This document shows, piece after piece, positions 42,391 to 52,216 of a stretch of 64,000 bases of DNA. The notes beneath the pieces were generated by a model, which ran no database searches, had not been told where the DNA came from, and worked only from the letters and a program-made list of their open reading frames with translations. Position 1 is the first letter of the stretch; each line of letters starts with the position of its first letter. The position numbers and the translations under genes were made by a program. The stretch is from Pantoea sp. Mb-10 (GTDB lineage Bacteria; Pseudomonadota; Gammaproteobacteria; Enterobacterales; Enterobacteriaceae), in assembly GCF_021272205.1 (NCBI RefSeq), contig NZ_JAJSDX010000002.1:310001-374000 (forward strand). The letters are read 5' to 3'.

Positions 42391-43965
42391 TTAGGCCAAC
42401 AGCGACGGATTTTGATAATAGTTGATGAGCCTTTCCGGGCATAACGGGCGGCTGAACAAATAGCCTTGCAGGTGGGTTACACCGTGATTAACCAGCCACG
42501 TCATCTGATCGGTGCTCTCGACGCCTTCCGCCACGGTTTTCAGATTGAGCCGTTTTGCCAGCAGCAGTACCGCGTCCAGCACCGGCGAATTGACGGTTTC
42601 TCTGCCAATGCTCTGTACGAAGCCGCGATCGATCTTCAGGTAGTCGAACGGGTATTTTTCCAGATAGAGCAGGGCGCTGTGGCCGGTGCCAAAATCATCA
42701 ATCGCCAGCTTGATGTTGTTTTGGTGCAGCCAGGCAAAATGCTCACCGGCGTTATGCTCTCCCACCATAGTGCGCTCTGTAATTTCAAACACGTAGCTGA
42801 AATGGTCGGGCGGCATGGCGTCAACCCAGGCTCGAACGTGCTGGCGGAAATCCGCTGCGGCAAGATGCAGGGCCGAGAGGTTGAGGCTCATACGCGTGCC
42901 GCGTGGCAGCGTATGACAAAGCGTGTGAGCGTCGCGCGCCACCAAAGCAAAAAGATGCTGCGTCAGGGGGACAATAAGGTTTTGCGCTTCAGCACTGCTG
43001 ATAAACGCGTCAGGCGGAATCAGGCCTTCGGTGGGATGACGCCAGCGCAGCAGCGCCTCTACGCCATACGGCTGACCGTTATGCGCGAGCACTAACGGCT
43101 GGTACTCAACGTGAAACTGTCCGCGCTTTATGCCCTGCAAAATTTCTTTACCGGGTCGTTGACACAGCGTTAACAGCAGCCAACTTGTGCCCGCCATCAA
43201 CAGCGAAAACAGCAGGCCGCTGACTAAAATCATGTGCAGATCGCCCGCGGAGACCGTGCTGCCGTACAGCAAAAACTGCATGTCGTTGTGGTTAACCGCC
43301 AGCGTATTAAGCGCGGGTGGCAAATCGCTAACGTTAATCACCTGATTGCTGCCGCTCAACAGCGCTTTGTTACCGACCACCAAGGCTAAACGGGTGATTT
43401 CAGGGTGATAAGAGGCCAGAAGCTGATAACGCGTCAGGGTGATATTCAGGGTGGCAAAGATGCCGCTCTGTTCCGCGCCGGAGCGTTTCATCCACAGCGC
43501 CAGCGCCGGTTTCATCGGCTGCATGGGGGTGCCTTCCAGCAGACGGATATCGTACTCACGCTGCAGATTGGAGCTCGGTGATATGCGGTTGACCGCCAGC
43601 AAAAACGCGCCGGTGGCTGACGAGCAATACGCGTTGCCGCGATCCACCAGCAGAATGGCGCGCAAATTACTGATAAACGCGGCGTGCGCCGTTAATGCCT
43701 GGCTGACGCTGGCGCAGGGGCGCTGCGAGTAGGGCTGTAAGGGGGAGAGGGTCTCCTCCAGCGTGCTGATGACTTGCTCAAGATCGTCACGGCTCTGAAT
43801 AAGCAGCTGTTCGTGCTGTTGAATGCGTTTATGCCAGGTCAAGGTCAATAAAACGGTGACAAACAGCAGGAAAAACCCCAGTCCGCTTAGCGCGCTCAGC
43901 CAAGCGACCCGGCGCACGTAGGTGGCATGACGTTTAAACGTCCCCGACAGTGGCATGGAGTGCAT
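42391..43965 (-). CDS. pdeN: Cyclic di-GMP phosphodiesterase PdeN (Rtn), CSS-EAL
   Basis: Membrane-bound c-di-GMP phosphodiesterase with a periplasmic redox-sensing CSS domain. It has 524 residues. Two membrane segments (about 22-43 and 240-260) flank a periplasmic domain with Cys84 and the CSS motif beginning at Cys114 (YCSSATGAF). The EAL domain is complete: VEALLRWRHP, EITERTM, IDDFGTGHSALLYL, DYLKIDRGFV and VAEGVES, so it should be active. A second Met at residue 4 could be the start. The neighbour yejA is on the same strand 43 bases downstream, as in E. coli. Confidence 0.93.
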   Translation of the reverse strand: MHSMPLSGTFKRHATYVRRVAWLSALSGLGFFLLFVTVLLTLTWHKRIQQHEQLLIQSRDDLEQVISTLEETLSPLQPYSQRPCASVSQALTAHAAFISNLRAILLVDRGNAYCSSATGAFLLAVNRISPSSNLQREYDIRLLEGTPMQPMKPALALWMKRSGAEQSGIFATLNITLTRYQLLASYHPEITRLALVVGNKALLSGSNQVINVSDLPPALNTLAVNHNDMQFLLYGSTVSAGDLHMILVSGLLFSLLMAGTSWLLLTLCQRPGKEILQGIKRGQFHVEYQPLVLAHNGQPYGVEALLRWRHPTEGLIPPDAFISSAEAQNLIVPLTQHLFALVARDAHTLCHTLPRGTRMSLNLSALHLAAADFRQHVRAWVDAMPPDHFSYVFEITERTMVGEHNAGEHFAWLHQNNIKLAIDDFGTGHSALLYLEKYPFDYLKIDRGFVQSIGRETVNSPVLDAVLLLAKRLNLKTVAEGVESTDQMTWLVNHGVTHLQGYLFSRPLCPERLINYYQNPSLLA

Positions 43966-44165
43966 TCCTCTTTATGACGCCATTTTCTTTTTAATAGCAG
44001 CGCAGGCAGCGACGGAAGGCGCTGTGCGCGCGTCGTCTGGCCGGTCATTTCAGCGCTGACTGTTGCGGTCAGCAAGCAAATGAGGATATACCGAGCGCGC
44101 AAAAAAAGTCTTGTTATATTTTTGATTTTAATTACTTTTCTACCGCGATTGCGCGTATTTTGGGC

Positions 44166-44193
44166 AAAAAAAAACGCTGCATGGCAGCGTTTT
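44166..44193 (-). terminator. mepS terminator
   Basis: Read on the minus strand: stem CGCTGC/GCAGCG with a CAT-containing loop, followed by a run of nine T, 36 bases after the mepS stop. Confidence 0.88.
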
Positions 44194-44228
44194 CATTTTC
44201 TCTGGCTGAGAAGGATATCGGGCGCAAA

Positions 44229-44804
44229 TTAGCTTGAGTGTTTGGCTAATACGCGACGCGCTTCACGGTAGCGAGATTTCCAATAGCTCTCATTGAGGCT
44301 GGAAATCATCACGCCGCTGCTGGTGGACGCGTGAACAAAGTTGTCGTTACCAAGATAAATGCCCACGTGACGACCGGTTGAACCGGCGCGGAACAGGACT
44401 AAATCACCTGGACGCAGTTTGTTGCGTGAAATCTCTTTGCCGGTATCTTGCTGCTCTGACGTAGAGCGCGGCAGTTCTAAACCAAACTGATCGCGAAAGG
44501 TGCGCTGAACAAAAGCAGAACAATCGATGCCGCGCTTGGTGTCACCGCCTAAACGGTAACGTACGCCTTTCCAATCGGTGTACTGTTCCATGATGCGGGA
44601 CTTAACGTCCACGTTCTGCACCATCTGTTCAAATTCGTCTTGAGACGCCTGAAGTAAAAAACCATTCTGGTTGTTAACTTCATGATTCTCGTTATTCGCG
44701 CTCTGACCGTTATGTGTGCTACTACATGCCGATAAAAGTGTTGCTAAAGCGACTGCGGGTAAAATATGTCTGAGGTATCTCAGTATTGGTTGAGACTTGA
44801 CCAT
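44229..44804 (-). CDS. mepS: Murein DD-endopeptidase MepS (Spr), lipoprotein
   Basis: Outer-membrane lipoprotein that cleaves the D-Ala-mDAP cross-links of peptidoglycan, allowing new strand insertion; in E. coli its level is set by NlpI-Prc proteolysis. It has 191 residues with a lipobox LLSAC (Cys27). The NlpC/P60 triad is Cys95 (GIDCSAF), His146 (RHVGIYLG) and His158 (FVHASTS). Monocistronic. Confidence 0.97.
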   Translation of the reverse strand: MVKSQPILRYLRHILPAVALATLLSACSSTHNGQSANNENHEVNNQNGFLLQASQDEFEQMVQNVDVKSRIMEQYTDWKGVRYRLGGDTKRGIDCSAFVQRTFRDQFGLELPRSTSEQQDTGKEISRNKLRPGDLVLFRAGSTGRHVGIYLGNDNFVHASTSSGVMISSLNESYWKSRYREARRVLAKHSS

Positions 44805-45271
44805 TATCGGTGATTTCCTTCGATGTCCTTACGACAAAATGTCGCCAGCCAGATGACAAAACGGGTCGAGATTAATAAGAGCGACTCTCTAAGACAATTC
44901 CTTAATTACTAAAATGTGTTAATGCACACATTTTTCGCTGCTTAAGGCACCGCATTTTATGCTACTTGCTTGAGATCGGAATCGAGGTTAACCGATTACA
45001 GGCCGCGTGGCGAGTGCTTTTAAATAAATTTCGATAGCTTTTATTGATGTGAAATCAATTTGTGACACTCTGGCTACTTTATCATCGATTGGTCGTGTTT
45101 ACGGGCCAATTAGCGGCAGGAACAGGCGCTATTTCACCGGCTAAGGTGCATTTTGAGAGGGTTCTGGGTGGACAGGCTTCAGATAAAGGCTAGCAGAGCG
45201 GGGGGTTGCCATAATCTTTTCTTTTATCAGTAAAAAAATTAGGTTGCTAATGATTATTGATAAAATTTTGA
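44805..45271. other. Intergenic region upstream of mepS
   Basis: About 470 AT-rich bases holding the mepS promoter region. No gene, RNA structure or named operator is recognised; the short frames present lack ribosome sites. Confidence 0.4.
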
Positions 45272-45316
45272 TAAGCGCGGGGACAACCCCTAAGCGAGCC
45301 AGTTCACCCGCGCTTA
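45272..45316 (-). terminator. Long inverted repeat after lpxT
   Basis: Perfect 10-bp arms TAAGCGCGGG/CCCGCGCTTA separated by 25 bases, starting just after the lpxT stop. On the minus strand a short AT-rich tail (TCAAAATTTT) follows. It is a plausible lpxT terminator with a long loop. Confidence 0.5.
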
Positions 45317-45320
45317 ACAA

Positions 45321-46028
45321 TTACCGTTGTGGCTTATATTTGCCAGGCAGTGTGCGATATAACCAATTGACGAGCACGTCACTGGCGGGGGTTAACAACC
45401 ACCAGCTTAGGCCAACAAGAATCACTGAAAGTGAGCCTACAGCAATGTCGGTGAACCAGTGCGCACCCGCCATAACGCGCGGCAGCGAGAACAGCACCAC
45501 AATTAATGCGCCACCGACAAAGGCCCGTACGCCAAAATAGCGGGCCATAAAGCAGGCGAAGATGATCAGCATCATGCCGTGGTCGCCGGGGAAGCTGTCC
45601 TTGGAGGCGTCCTTCGCGGGGATGCCAGTGAGTTCGCTGACGCGATGCACGTTATCGAAGAACAGCGTGGGGCTGGAATGTTTCACCGGCAGCAGGTGAC
45701 CGAGCTGATTCAGCACCACCGCGGTAAGCAGCATTGTGATGCCAATAGCAAACAGGCGCCGCCGTCCTTGCGGCGTTTCCCTGCGCCAGTAATGCAAATA
45801 GAGTAGCCCCATCGCCAGCAGCGATACGGCGTCAAAGCCGCGAAAATTGGCGATCGCCACCAGCAGGGCAAAAGCGTGGTGATCCACCATTTGATCGTTA
45901 AAGCCGAAAAAAATGGCCTTATCAATGTTGAACCAGAAGCCGTGGTCGGGAGGCAAGTACCAAGAAAGAAACAGCATCACGCCCAGCGCATTCAGCAGCA
46001 GGATCGTGATTAAACGTGTTGCGCGCAT
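45321..46028 (-). CDS. lpxT: Lipid A 1-diphosphate synthase LpxT (YeiU)
   Basis: Inner-membrane PAP2-superfamily phosphotransferase that moves a phosphate from undecaprenyl diphosphate to lipid A. It has 235 residues (E. coli 237) with about six membrane segments. The PAP2 signature is split as KDSFPGDHGMML near residue 140 and PRVMAGAHWFTDIAVG near 183, which supplies the catalytic His and Arg. yeiR ends 44 bases upstream on the same strand, so read-through from the Zur-type promoter is possible. Confidence 0.92.
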   Translation of the reverse strand: MRATRLITILLLNALGVMLFLSWYLPPDHGFWFNIDKAIFFGFNDQMVDHHAFALLVAIANFRGFDAVSLLAMGLLYLHYWRRETPQGRRRLFAIGITMLLTAVVLNQLGHLLPVKHSSPTLFFDNVHRVSELTGIPAKDASKDSFPGDHGMMLIIFACFMARYFGVRAFVGGALIVVLFSLPRVMAGAHWFTDIAVGSLSVILVGLSWWLLTPASDVLVNWLYRTLPGKYKPQR

Positions 46029-46072
46029 AAGAAATAACTCAAAAAGAAAAATAACGGGGCAACCTAACGCAG

Positions 46073-47047
46073 CTAATTTAAACGAATCTTCAACAGCGCG
46101 GTTTGCAAACTATTCCAGTCAGCCGGCTGATGATGAATCAGTTCGATGCGGCTGTCCGGCGGTGAAGTAGGACGGGTTTCGATGAACAGGTCATCCCCCT
46201 GACGATTAATGGTGACCACCCCGTCTGGCGTGCGCAGAACCCCTTTTACGCGATCAACCGGTGCGTGCCGGGCCCACTCCAGCGCAGCGATGGTATCAAA
46301 CACCGTCTCGCCATCGAAAATCCACCCGCACGAAGCATAGCCTTGACCTTCATTAAGCGCACGGCGCCAACGGGCAGAATTATCCAGCTTGAGCGCGGCC
46401 AGCCCGTTTCGCGGCGCGGCATGCGCGTGGTGAATGGCATCCGGTATCGCACGATCCGCTAAGGCCGACTGCTGCAACAGCGTCGGATCGATCTCGCCCC
46501 ATGCCGTTTCCACGAGCGTACGGTCACCCAGCGAATGGCGCTGCCAGTCGGTTAAGCGCGCGCGATCGTCGTCGGACCAGCGGTCGCGCTTGTTGGCAAT
46601 AATAATGTCGGCAGCGGTAAGCTGATCGCGGAAAGTGTGGTTCTCAGCGATGCGCGCGTCGGCGAGCTGGCGCGGATCCAGCAGCGTGAGCGTCGCCTCC
46701 ACGGTAATCCAGGGTTGATAGACCGCAGAGCGCAGCAGGGTGAGCAGCTGTTTGGGATGACCGAGTCCGGTGGGTTCGATGATCACGCGGTCGGGCTGAT
46801 TCTGTTTAAGCAGCATATTCAGCCCGACCTGCAGCGGAAAGCCGTTGACGCAGCACAGGCAACCACCGGGGATCTCTTTCAGCGTGGCACCGCGATCGGC
46901 CAGCAGCGCGCCGTCGATGCCAATTTCACCGAACTCATTCACCAAAATCGCCCACTTTTCGTCGGCCGGTTTGTGCGCCAGGAGATGCAGCAGCGTGGTG
47001 GTTTTGCCGCTGCCGAGAAAGCCAGTCAGGATATTAACGCGCGTCAT
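46073..47047 (-). CDS. yeiR: Zinc-binding GTPase YeiR (COG0523/CobW family)
   Basis: GTPase of the COG0523 metallochaperone family. E. coli YeiR binds zinc and its GTPase activity responds to it. It has 324 residues (E. coli 328). The P-loop GFLGSGKTT is at residues 9-17 and the family metal-binding motif GGCLCC has Cys63, Cys65 and Cys66. The base-recognition motif NKRD is near residue 153, and a CobW C-terminal domain occupies about 215-320. A perfect Zur-type palindrome lies 50 bases before the start, so the gene is probably induced by zinc starvation. Confidence 0.94.
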   Translation of the reverse strand: MTRVNILTGFLGSGKTTTLLHLLAHKPADEKWAILVNEFGEIGIDGALLADRGATLKEIPGGCLCCVNGFPLQVGLNMLLKQNQPDRVIIEPTGLGHPKQLLTLLRSAVYQPWITVEATLTLLDPRQLADARIAENHTFRDQLTAADIIIANKRDRWSDDDRARLTDWQRHSLGDRTLVETAWGEIDPTLLQQSALADRAIPDAIHHAHAAPRNGLAALKLDNSARWRRALNEGQGYASCGWIFDGETVFDTIAALEWARHAPVDRVKGVLRTPDGVVTINRQGDDLFIETRPTSPPDSRIELIHHQPADWNSLQTALLKIRLN

Positions 47048-47096
47048 AAATAACTCCCTGTGTTAGCGCGCAGAGCAACAGGCCCGGCGCGGACGA

Positions 47097-47117
47097 GGCT
47101 GTTATATTATAACAGCC
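47097..47117. promoter_or_regulatory. Zur-type operator before yeiR
   Basis: A perfect 21-bp palindrome with 10-base arms around a single T. Its core TGTTATATTATAACA matches the enterobacterial Zur core TGTTATANTATAACA in every position. It lies 50 bases upstream of yeiR and 24 bases after the yeiP stop. Confidence 0.8.
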
Positions 47118-47141
47118 CGCCGCAGCCGGAAAAGCGGGTAA

Positions 47142-47714
47142 TCAATCGGCGCGGCCCATATAGCGACGCTCAGCAATATGAATGCGGATGCGGTCGCCAT
47201 TGCTCAGGTATTCCGGCACCTGAATAGAGAGACCGGTGCTCATGGCGGCTGGCTTGGTGCGTGCGCTGGCTGAAGCGCCTTTAATGCCGGGCGAGGTGTC
47301 AACAATGTCCATATCCACGGTTTGCGGCAGCTCCAGCGCCAGCACTTGGCCGTCCATGGTCAACACCTGAATGCCGGGAATGCCGCCCTCAGGAATAAAC
47401 AGCAGCTCTTCTTCAATCTGATCCCGTTTGAAGGAGTAGGGGGTGTAATCTTCATCATCCATAAATACGTATTCGTCTCCGTCGATATAGGAGAATGTCA
47501 CGGCGCGACGGCTGAGCTGGATAGCATCAATGATGTCGTCGCCTTTAAAGCGTTCTTCTACTTTGAGCCCGGTGCGCACATCGGTAAAACGCATTTTATA
47601 CAGCGTGGCGGCACCGCGCGCGCTGGGGCTTTGCACATCAATATCTTTCACCAGCAGCAGTTTGCCGTTCCAGGTGACAGCCATTCCTTTTTTAATCTCA
47701 TTTGCCTTGGGCAT
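47142..47714 (-). CDS. efpL: Elongation factor P-like protein EfpL (YeiP)
   Basis: EF-P paralogue that relieves ribosome stalling at polyproline and related motifs. It has 190 residues as in E. coli YeiP. The loop entering the peptidyl-transferase centre carries Arg33 ([12 protein letters not shown]), the EfpL-subfamily hallmark, in place of the modified Lys of EF-P, so no EpmA/EpmB modification is expected. The three beta-barrel layout ends in [16 protein letters not shown]. Confidence 0.96.
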   Translation of the reverse strand: MPKANEIKKGMAVTWNGKLLLVKDIDVQSPSARGAATLYKMRFTDVRTGLKVEERFKGDDIIDAIQLSRRAVTFSYIDGDEYVFMDDEDYTPYSFKRDQIEEELLFIPEGGIPGIQVLTMDGQVLALELPQTVDMDIVDTSPGIKGASASARTKPAAMSTGLSIQVPEYLSNGDRIRIHIAERRYMGRAD

Positions 47715-47864
47715 GATGCGTTCTCGTTAGCGGAATAAAGATGCGCGCCACGTTACGCCCGCGCTGAAAAACAGGCAAGTCGGCCGCGCTAAAATTGTTG
47801 CCCCCGCATAGTAATTGCGTCAGGAGACTGCTATTGTCGCGCCAGATTTTTACAGGAGCAGCTG

Positions 47865-48137
47865 ATGTTTTGTCGTGACCAGTGCGGCGCCTGTTGCACC
47901 GCCCCCTCTATCTCCTCGCCGATTCCGGGTATGCCTCACGGCAAGCCAGCCAATACGCGCTGCGTGCAGCTTGATGAGCAGCAACGCTGTAAAATCTTTG
48001 GCTCGCCGCTGCGGCCTGCCGTGTGCGCCGGTCTGCAACCCAGCCGCGAAATGTGCGGCCGCGATCGTGACGCGGCGATGACCTACCTGTTGACGCTGGA
48101 AGCAGAGACCGCCCCCGAAAAGCTGACGGGCTGCTGA
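47865..48137 (+). CDS. yeiW: YkgJ/UPF0153-type cysteine-rich protein YeiW
   Basis: 90-residue protein of the YkgJ-like family, which probably binds a metal through conserved cysteines: CRDQCGACC at residues 3-11, then Cys at about 33, 42, 54 and 63. The function is unknown. AGGAGC precedes the ATG. It is divergent from efpL, as in E. coli; the symbol is by position and N-terminal similarity. Confidence 0.85.
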   Translation: MFCRDQCGACCTAPSISSPIPGMPHGKPANTRCVQLDEQQRCKIFGSPLRPAVCAGLQPSREMCGRDRDAAMTYLLTLEAETAPEKLTGC

Positions 48138-48292
48138 CCGCGCTCGCCTGCCTGTCGCTGCGCTTACAGCACCTTGTTCAGCTTGCAAAGCAAGAAAATT
48201 CTTAAATCCCGAATGAAGTGTGCGTAACGTCAAAAATCTGCTAATCCCTTCGCACATTTCCTTGCCTGTTAGCGGGCGCTGTACCATATTCC

Positions 48293-48306
48293 CTGAAACG
48301 TTTCAG
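48293..48306. promoter_or_regulatory. Cra (FruR) operator 1, fru operon
   Basis: CTGAAACGTTTCAG is a perfect 14-bp palindrome that matches the Cra consensus TGAAACGTTTCA. It lies 88 bases before fruB. Cra repression is relieved by fructose 1-phosphate. Confidence 0.88.
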
Positions 48307-48358
48307 CGTTGTTACGTGGGCTTACGCCGACGCGCGCAACGCGTTATGTCGCCATCAG

Positions 48359-48374
48359 GCTGAAACGATTCAAT
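48359..48374. promoter_or_regulatory. Cra (FruR) operator 2, fru operon
   Basis: GCTGAAACGATTCAAT, one mismatch from the Cra core, 66 bases downstream of operator 1 and 20 bases before fruB. Two sites in front of fruB are known in E. coli. Confidence 0.85.
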
Positions 48375-48393
48375 TCAGCAAGTGAGGAGAGAT

Positions 48394-49524
48394 ATGTTCC
48401 AGCTCGAAGTTCAGGCCATTCATACCGGTGCTAGCGCACAAAACAAAGAAGAGGCCATTCGTCAGGTCGCAGCGGCGTTGACCGCTGCCGGAAACGTCGC
48501 CGAAGGTTACGTCAACGGCATGCTGGCGCGTGAACAGCAAACCACCACGTTTCTGGGCAACGGGATTGCAATCCCGCATGGCACCACCGACACCCGCGAC
48601 TTAGTGTTAAAAACCGGTGTACAGGTTTACCAGTTTCCGCAAGGCGTGGACTGGGGCGACGGACAAACCGCCTATGTGGCTATCGGCATTGCCGCCAAAT
48701 CCGATGAACATCTTGCGCTGCTGCGCCAGCTCACCCACGTACTGAGTGACGACAGCGTAGCGGCCCAGTTGAAAACGGCTTCCGCTGACGAGTTGCGCGC
48801 GCTGCTGATGGGTGAGAAGCAGGCGGCGGAGTTCAGCTTTGATACCTCGCTGATTGCCGTTGATGTCGCGGCAAACGATTTGATGACGCTGCAGGCGCTG
48901 AACGCGGGTCGTTTACAGTCCATCGGCGCTGTTGATGCGCGTTTTGTGACGCAGGCCATCTCTACCACGCCGCTGAGTCTGGGACAGGGCATCTGGCTCA
49001 ACGATAGCGCCGAAGGCAACCTTCAGAGCGCCATCGCCGTAAGCCGCGCCGCGACACCGTTTACCCATCAGGGCGAAAGCGTCGCCATGCTGCTGACCGT
49101 GGCCGCCACGGACGCGCGTCCGCTTGAGGTGCTGAGCTATTTGAGCGCGCTGCTGCAGAATAACAAAGCCCAGCGCCTGCTTGACGCGGATGCGGCGGGC
49201 GTACTGGCGCTGCTGACCAGCGAAGTAGATGAAACGGCCGATGTGCTGACAGCGGAATTCACCATCCGCAACGAGCACGGGCTGCATGCGCGTCCGGGCA
49301 CGGCGCTGGTGAGCGTGATTAAGCAGTTTAACAGTGACATCACCGTCACCAACCTTGACGGCAGCGGCAAACCGGCCAACGGACGCAGCCTGATGAAAGT
49401 GGTGGCGCTGGGCGTCAAGAAAGGCCACCGCCTGCGCTTTACCGCCAGCGGCGAAGATGCGCAGCAAGCAATCGACGCCATCGGTGAAGCCATTAACAGC
49501 GGCTTGGGCGAGGGGGTGGCATGA
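48394..49524 (+). CDS. fruB: Fructose PTS diphosphoryl transfer protein FruB (EIIA-FPr)
   Basis: Cytoplasmic phosphocarrier that takes phosphate from EI and hands it to FruA. The ATG at 48394 (after GGAGAGA) gives 376 residues as in E. coli; an in-frame GTG four codons upstream overlaps the ribosome site and is rejected. The EIIA domain has phospho-His62 (AIPHGTTDT), a middle domain follows, and the HPr-like domain near residue 290 carries the phospho-His in [11 protein letters not shown]. Its stop overlaps the fruK start by 4 bases. Confidence 0.97.
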   Translation: MFQLEVQAIHTGASAQNKEEAIRQVAAALTAAGNVAEGYVNGMLAREQQTTTFLGNGIAIPHGTTDTRDLVLKTGVQVYQFPQGVDWGDGQTAYVAIGIAAKSDEHLALLRQLTHVLSDDSVAAQLKTASADELRALLMGEKQAAEFSFDTSLIAVDVAANDLMTLQALNAGRLQSIGAVDARFVTQAISTTPLSLGQGIWLNDSAEGNLQSAIAVSRAATPFTHQGESVAMLLTVAATDARPLEVLSYLSALLQNNKAQRLLDADAAGVLALLTSEVDETADVLTAEFTIRNEHGLHARPGTALVSVIKQFNSDITVTNLDGSGKPANGRSLMKVVALGVKKGHRLRFTASGEDAQQAIDAIGEAINSGLGEGVA

Positions 49525-50459
49525 GCCGTCGTGTTGCAACCATCACACTGAACCCTGCTTACGATTTGGTGGGCTATACGCCCGAGATCGAGCGCGGTGA
49601 AGTCAATCTGGTGAAAACCACCGGACTGCATGCGGCAGGTAAAGGCATTAACGTGGCCAAAGTCCTTAAAGATTTGGGCATTGACGTCACCGTTGGCGGT
49701 TTTCTTGGCAAAGAGAATCAGGACGGCTTTCAGCAGCTGTTTAGCGAGCTAGGCATTGCGAACCGTTTTCAGGTGGTGCAGGGCCGTACGCGCATTAACG
49801 TCAAACTCACCGAAAAAGATGGGGAAGTCACCGATCTCAACTTCTCGGGCTTTACCGTCACGGCGCAGGATTGGGAACGTTTCACCACCGATTCCCTCTC
49901 CTGGCTCGGACAGTTTGACATGGTGTGCGTGAGCGGCAGCTTACCCGAAGGCGTGGCGCCCGAAGCCTTTACCCAGTGGATGAGCGATCTGCGCACGCTG
50001 TGCCCCTGCATTATTTTCGACAGTAGCCGCGAGGCGCTGGTGGCAGGGCTGAAAGCGGCACCGTGGTTAGTGAAGCCTAATCGCCGCGAGCTGGAAATTT
50101 GGGCGAACCGCAAACTGCCTACGCTGCAGGACGTGATTGCAGCCGCACATGAACTGCGCGAGCAGGGCATTGCGCATGTGGTGATTTCTCTGGGTGCGGA
50201 AGGTGCGCTCTGGGTGAATGCCTCAGGCGAATGGATCGCCAAGCCGCCTGCGTGCGAAGTGGTGAGCACGGTGGGGGCCGGAGACTCGATGGTCGGCGGA
50301 CTGATTTACGGCCTGCTGATGCGCGAATCCAGTGAACACACGCTGCGTTTGGCCACGGCAGTGGCGGCGATGGCCGTCAGCCAAAGCAACGTTGGCGTTA
50401 CCGATCGTACCCAGTTGGCCGCAATGATGGCGCGTGTCGACTTACAACCCGTTAACTGA
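49521..50459 (+). CDS. fruK: 1-phosphofructokinase FruK
   Basis: Phosphorylates fructose 1-phosphate to fructose 1,6-bisphosphate, joining the PTS to glycolysis. It has 312 residues, the E. coli length. The PfkB family motifs are present: [14 protein letters not shown] near residue 38 and the catalytic-base signature [12 protein letters not shown] near residue 248. The second gene of fruBKA. Confidence 0.97.
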   Translation: MSRRVATITLNPAYDLVGYTPEIERGEVNLVKTTGLHAAGKGINVAKVLKDLGIDVTVGGFLGKENQDGFQQLFSELGIANRFQVVQGRTRINVKLTEKDGEVTDLNFSGFTVTAQDWERFTTDSLSWLGQFDMVCVSGSLPEGVAPEAFTQWMSDLRTLCPCIIFDSSREALVAGLKAAPWLVKPNRRELEIWANRKLPTLQDVIAAAHELREQGIAHVVISLGAEGALWVNASGEWIAKPPACEVVSTVGAGDSMVGGLIYGLLMRESSEHTLRLATAVAAMAVSQSNVGVTDRTQLAAMMARVDLQPVN

Positions 50460-50475
50460 CAGCAGGAGAGCGATA

Positions 50476-52173
50476 ATGAAAACGCTGCTGATAAAAGATG
50501 CTTCACTTGGCCTTGCTTCCGCACACCTTGCACTTGAGCGCCTGCGCGCCAGTGCCGCGCAGGCAGGACTGACGCTAACCGATAACGCCGCAGACGCCGA
50601 GCTGGTGCTGGTTGCGGGCCATCAGGCGCCGCAGGATGCGGCACTGGCAGGAAAATCTGTCGCGCTGGTGGATGTGCAGCAGCTGCTGCGCGATCCGCTG
50701 GCGGCCATTGATCAGGCCAAAGCCCAGGCGAAAACCTGGCAGCCCGCAGCGGCACCGGCTGCGACAACGGTTGCAACAGGCAGCGCGCAAAAACGCATCG
50801 TGGCAGTGACCGCCTGCCCAACGGGCGTTGCGCATACCTTTATGGCTGCCGAAGCCATTGATGCTGAGGCGAAAAAGCGCGGCTGGTGGGTGAAAGTTGA
50901 AACCCGCGGCTCAGTGGGCGCAGGCAATCCGATTACGCCAGAAGAAGTGGCGGCAGCCGATCTGGTGATCGTCGCGGCCGACATCGATGTGGATCTGGCG
51001 AAATTCGCGGGCAAACCGATGTACCGCACCTCCACCAGCCTGGCGCTGAAGAAAACCGCGCAGGAGCTGGATAAGGCGCAGGCAGAAGCCAAAGTCTATC
51101 AGCCTTCGGGCAATAGCGCCGCTGCCAGCGGCCAAGGTGACAGTAAAGAGAAAGCGGGCGCCTATCGTCACCTGCTGACCGGGGTTTCTTACATGCTGCC
51201 GATGGTGGTTGCCGGCGGCCTGAGCATTGCGCTCTCCTTTGCCTTCGGTATCACCGCGTTCAAAGAGCAGGGCACCCTGGCCGCCGCGCTGATGCAAATC
51301 GGTGGAGGAAGCGCCTTCGCGCTGATGGTTCCGGTGCTGGCTGGCTTTATTGCCTTTTCCATCGCGGACCGTCCGGGTCTGACGCCGGGCCTGATTGGCG
51401 GTATGATCGCCACCAGCATCAACGCAGGGTTCTTGGGCGGGATCATCGCGGGCTTTATTGCCGGCTATGCAGCGAAGCTGATCAGCGGCAAGTTGAAGCT
51501 GCCACAAAGTATGGAGGCGCTGAAACCCATTCTGATCATTCCCCTGGTCGCGAGTTTGATTACTGGCCTGCTGATGATCTACGTCGTGGGCAAACCGGTA
51601 GCGGGCATCATGAGCGGTCTGACGCACTGGCTGTCCAACATGGGCACCGCCAACGCCGTGCTGCTGGGCGCCATTCTGGGCGGCATGATGTGCACCGACA
51701 TGGGCGGTCCAGTCAACAAGGTGGCTTACGCATTTGGCGTGGGGCTGCTGAGTTCACAAACCTATGCGCCAATGGCCGCGATCATGGCGGCGGGTATGGT
51801 TCCACCGCTGGCCATGGGCTTGGCGACGCTGGTTGCACGTCGTAAGTTCAACAAAGGCCAGCAGGAAGGGGGCAAAGCGGCGCTGGTGCTCGGCCTGTGC
51901 TTCATTTCTGAAGGTGCCATTCCGTTTGCCGCCCGCGACCCAATGCGCGTGCTGCCTTGCTGTATCGTGGGCGGTGCCATCACCGGCGCGATCTCCATGG
52001 CGATTGGTGCCAAGCTGATGGCACCGCACGGTGGGCTGTTTGTGCTGCTGATTCCAGGGGCTATTACCCCGGTGCTGGGATATCTGCTGGCGATTGTGAT
52101 CGGTACTGCGGTAGCGGGTCTCGGTTACGCCATTCTGAAACGTCCGGAAGAAGAGCTGGCCAAAGCGGCTTAA
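50476..52173 (+). CDS. fruA: Fructose-specific PTS enzyme IIBC FruA
   Basis: Membrane permease that imports fructose as fructose 1-phosphate. The ATG at 50476 (AGGAGAG upstream) gives 565 residues (E. coli 563). The order is a degenerate EIIB' domain (1-95), the active EIIB with the phospho-Cys in VTACPTGVAHTF near residue 120, and the EIIC domain with about 10 membrane segments (YMLPMVVAGGL near 238 onward). Last gene of the operon, with a strong terminator. Confidence 0.97.
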   Translation: MKTLLIKDASLGLASAHLALERLRASAAQAGLTLTDNAADAELVLVAGHQAPQDAALAGKSVALVDVQQLLRDPLAAIDQAKAQAKTWQPAAAPAATTVATGSAQKRIVAVTACPTGVAHTFMAAEAIDAEAKKRGWWVKVETRGSVGAGNPITPEEVAAADLVIVAADIDVDLAKFAGKPMYRTSTSLALKKTAQELDKAQAEAKVYQPSGNSAAASGQGDSKEKAGAYRHLLTGVSYMLPMVVAGGLSIALSFAFGITAFKEQGTLAAALMQIGGGSAFALMVPVLAGFIAFSIADRPGLTPGLIGGMIATSINAGFLGGIIAGFIAGYAAKLISGKLKLPQSMEALKPILIIPLVASLITGLLMIYVVGKPVAGIMSGLTHWLSNMGTANAVLLGAILGGMMCTDMGGPVNKVAYAFGVGLLSSQTYAPMAAIMAAGMVPPLAMGLATLVARRKFNKGQQEGGKAALVLGLCFISEGAIPFAARDPMRVLPCCIVGGAITGAISMAIGAKLMAPHGGLFVLLIPGAITPVLGYLLAIVIGTAVAGLGYAILKRPEEELAKAA

Positions 52174-52187
52174 GCGTTACCGGCAAT

Positions 52188-52216
52188 AAAAAAGGGAGCC
52201 TTGGCTCCCTTTTTTT
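52188..52216. terminator. Bidirectional terminator between fruA and nfo
   Basis: Stem AAAAAAGGGAGCC/GGCTCCCTTTTTT with a 2-base loop. Symmetric A and T runs serve both convergent genes; it overlaps the end of nfo by 2 bases. Confidence 0.93.

Noticed and set aside
50911-51627. 238-codon antisense frame inside fruA
   Set aside because: Shadow frame; low-complexity His/Gln/Arg product.
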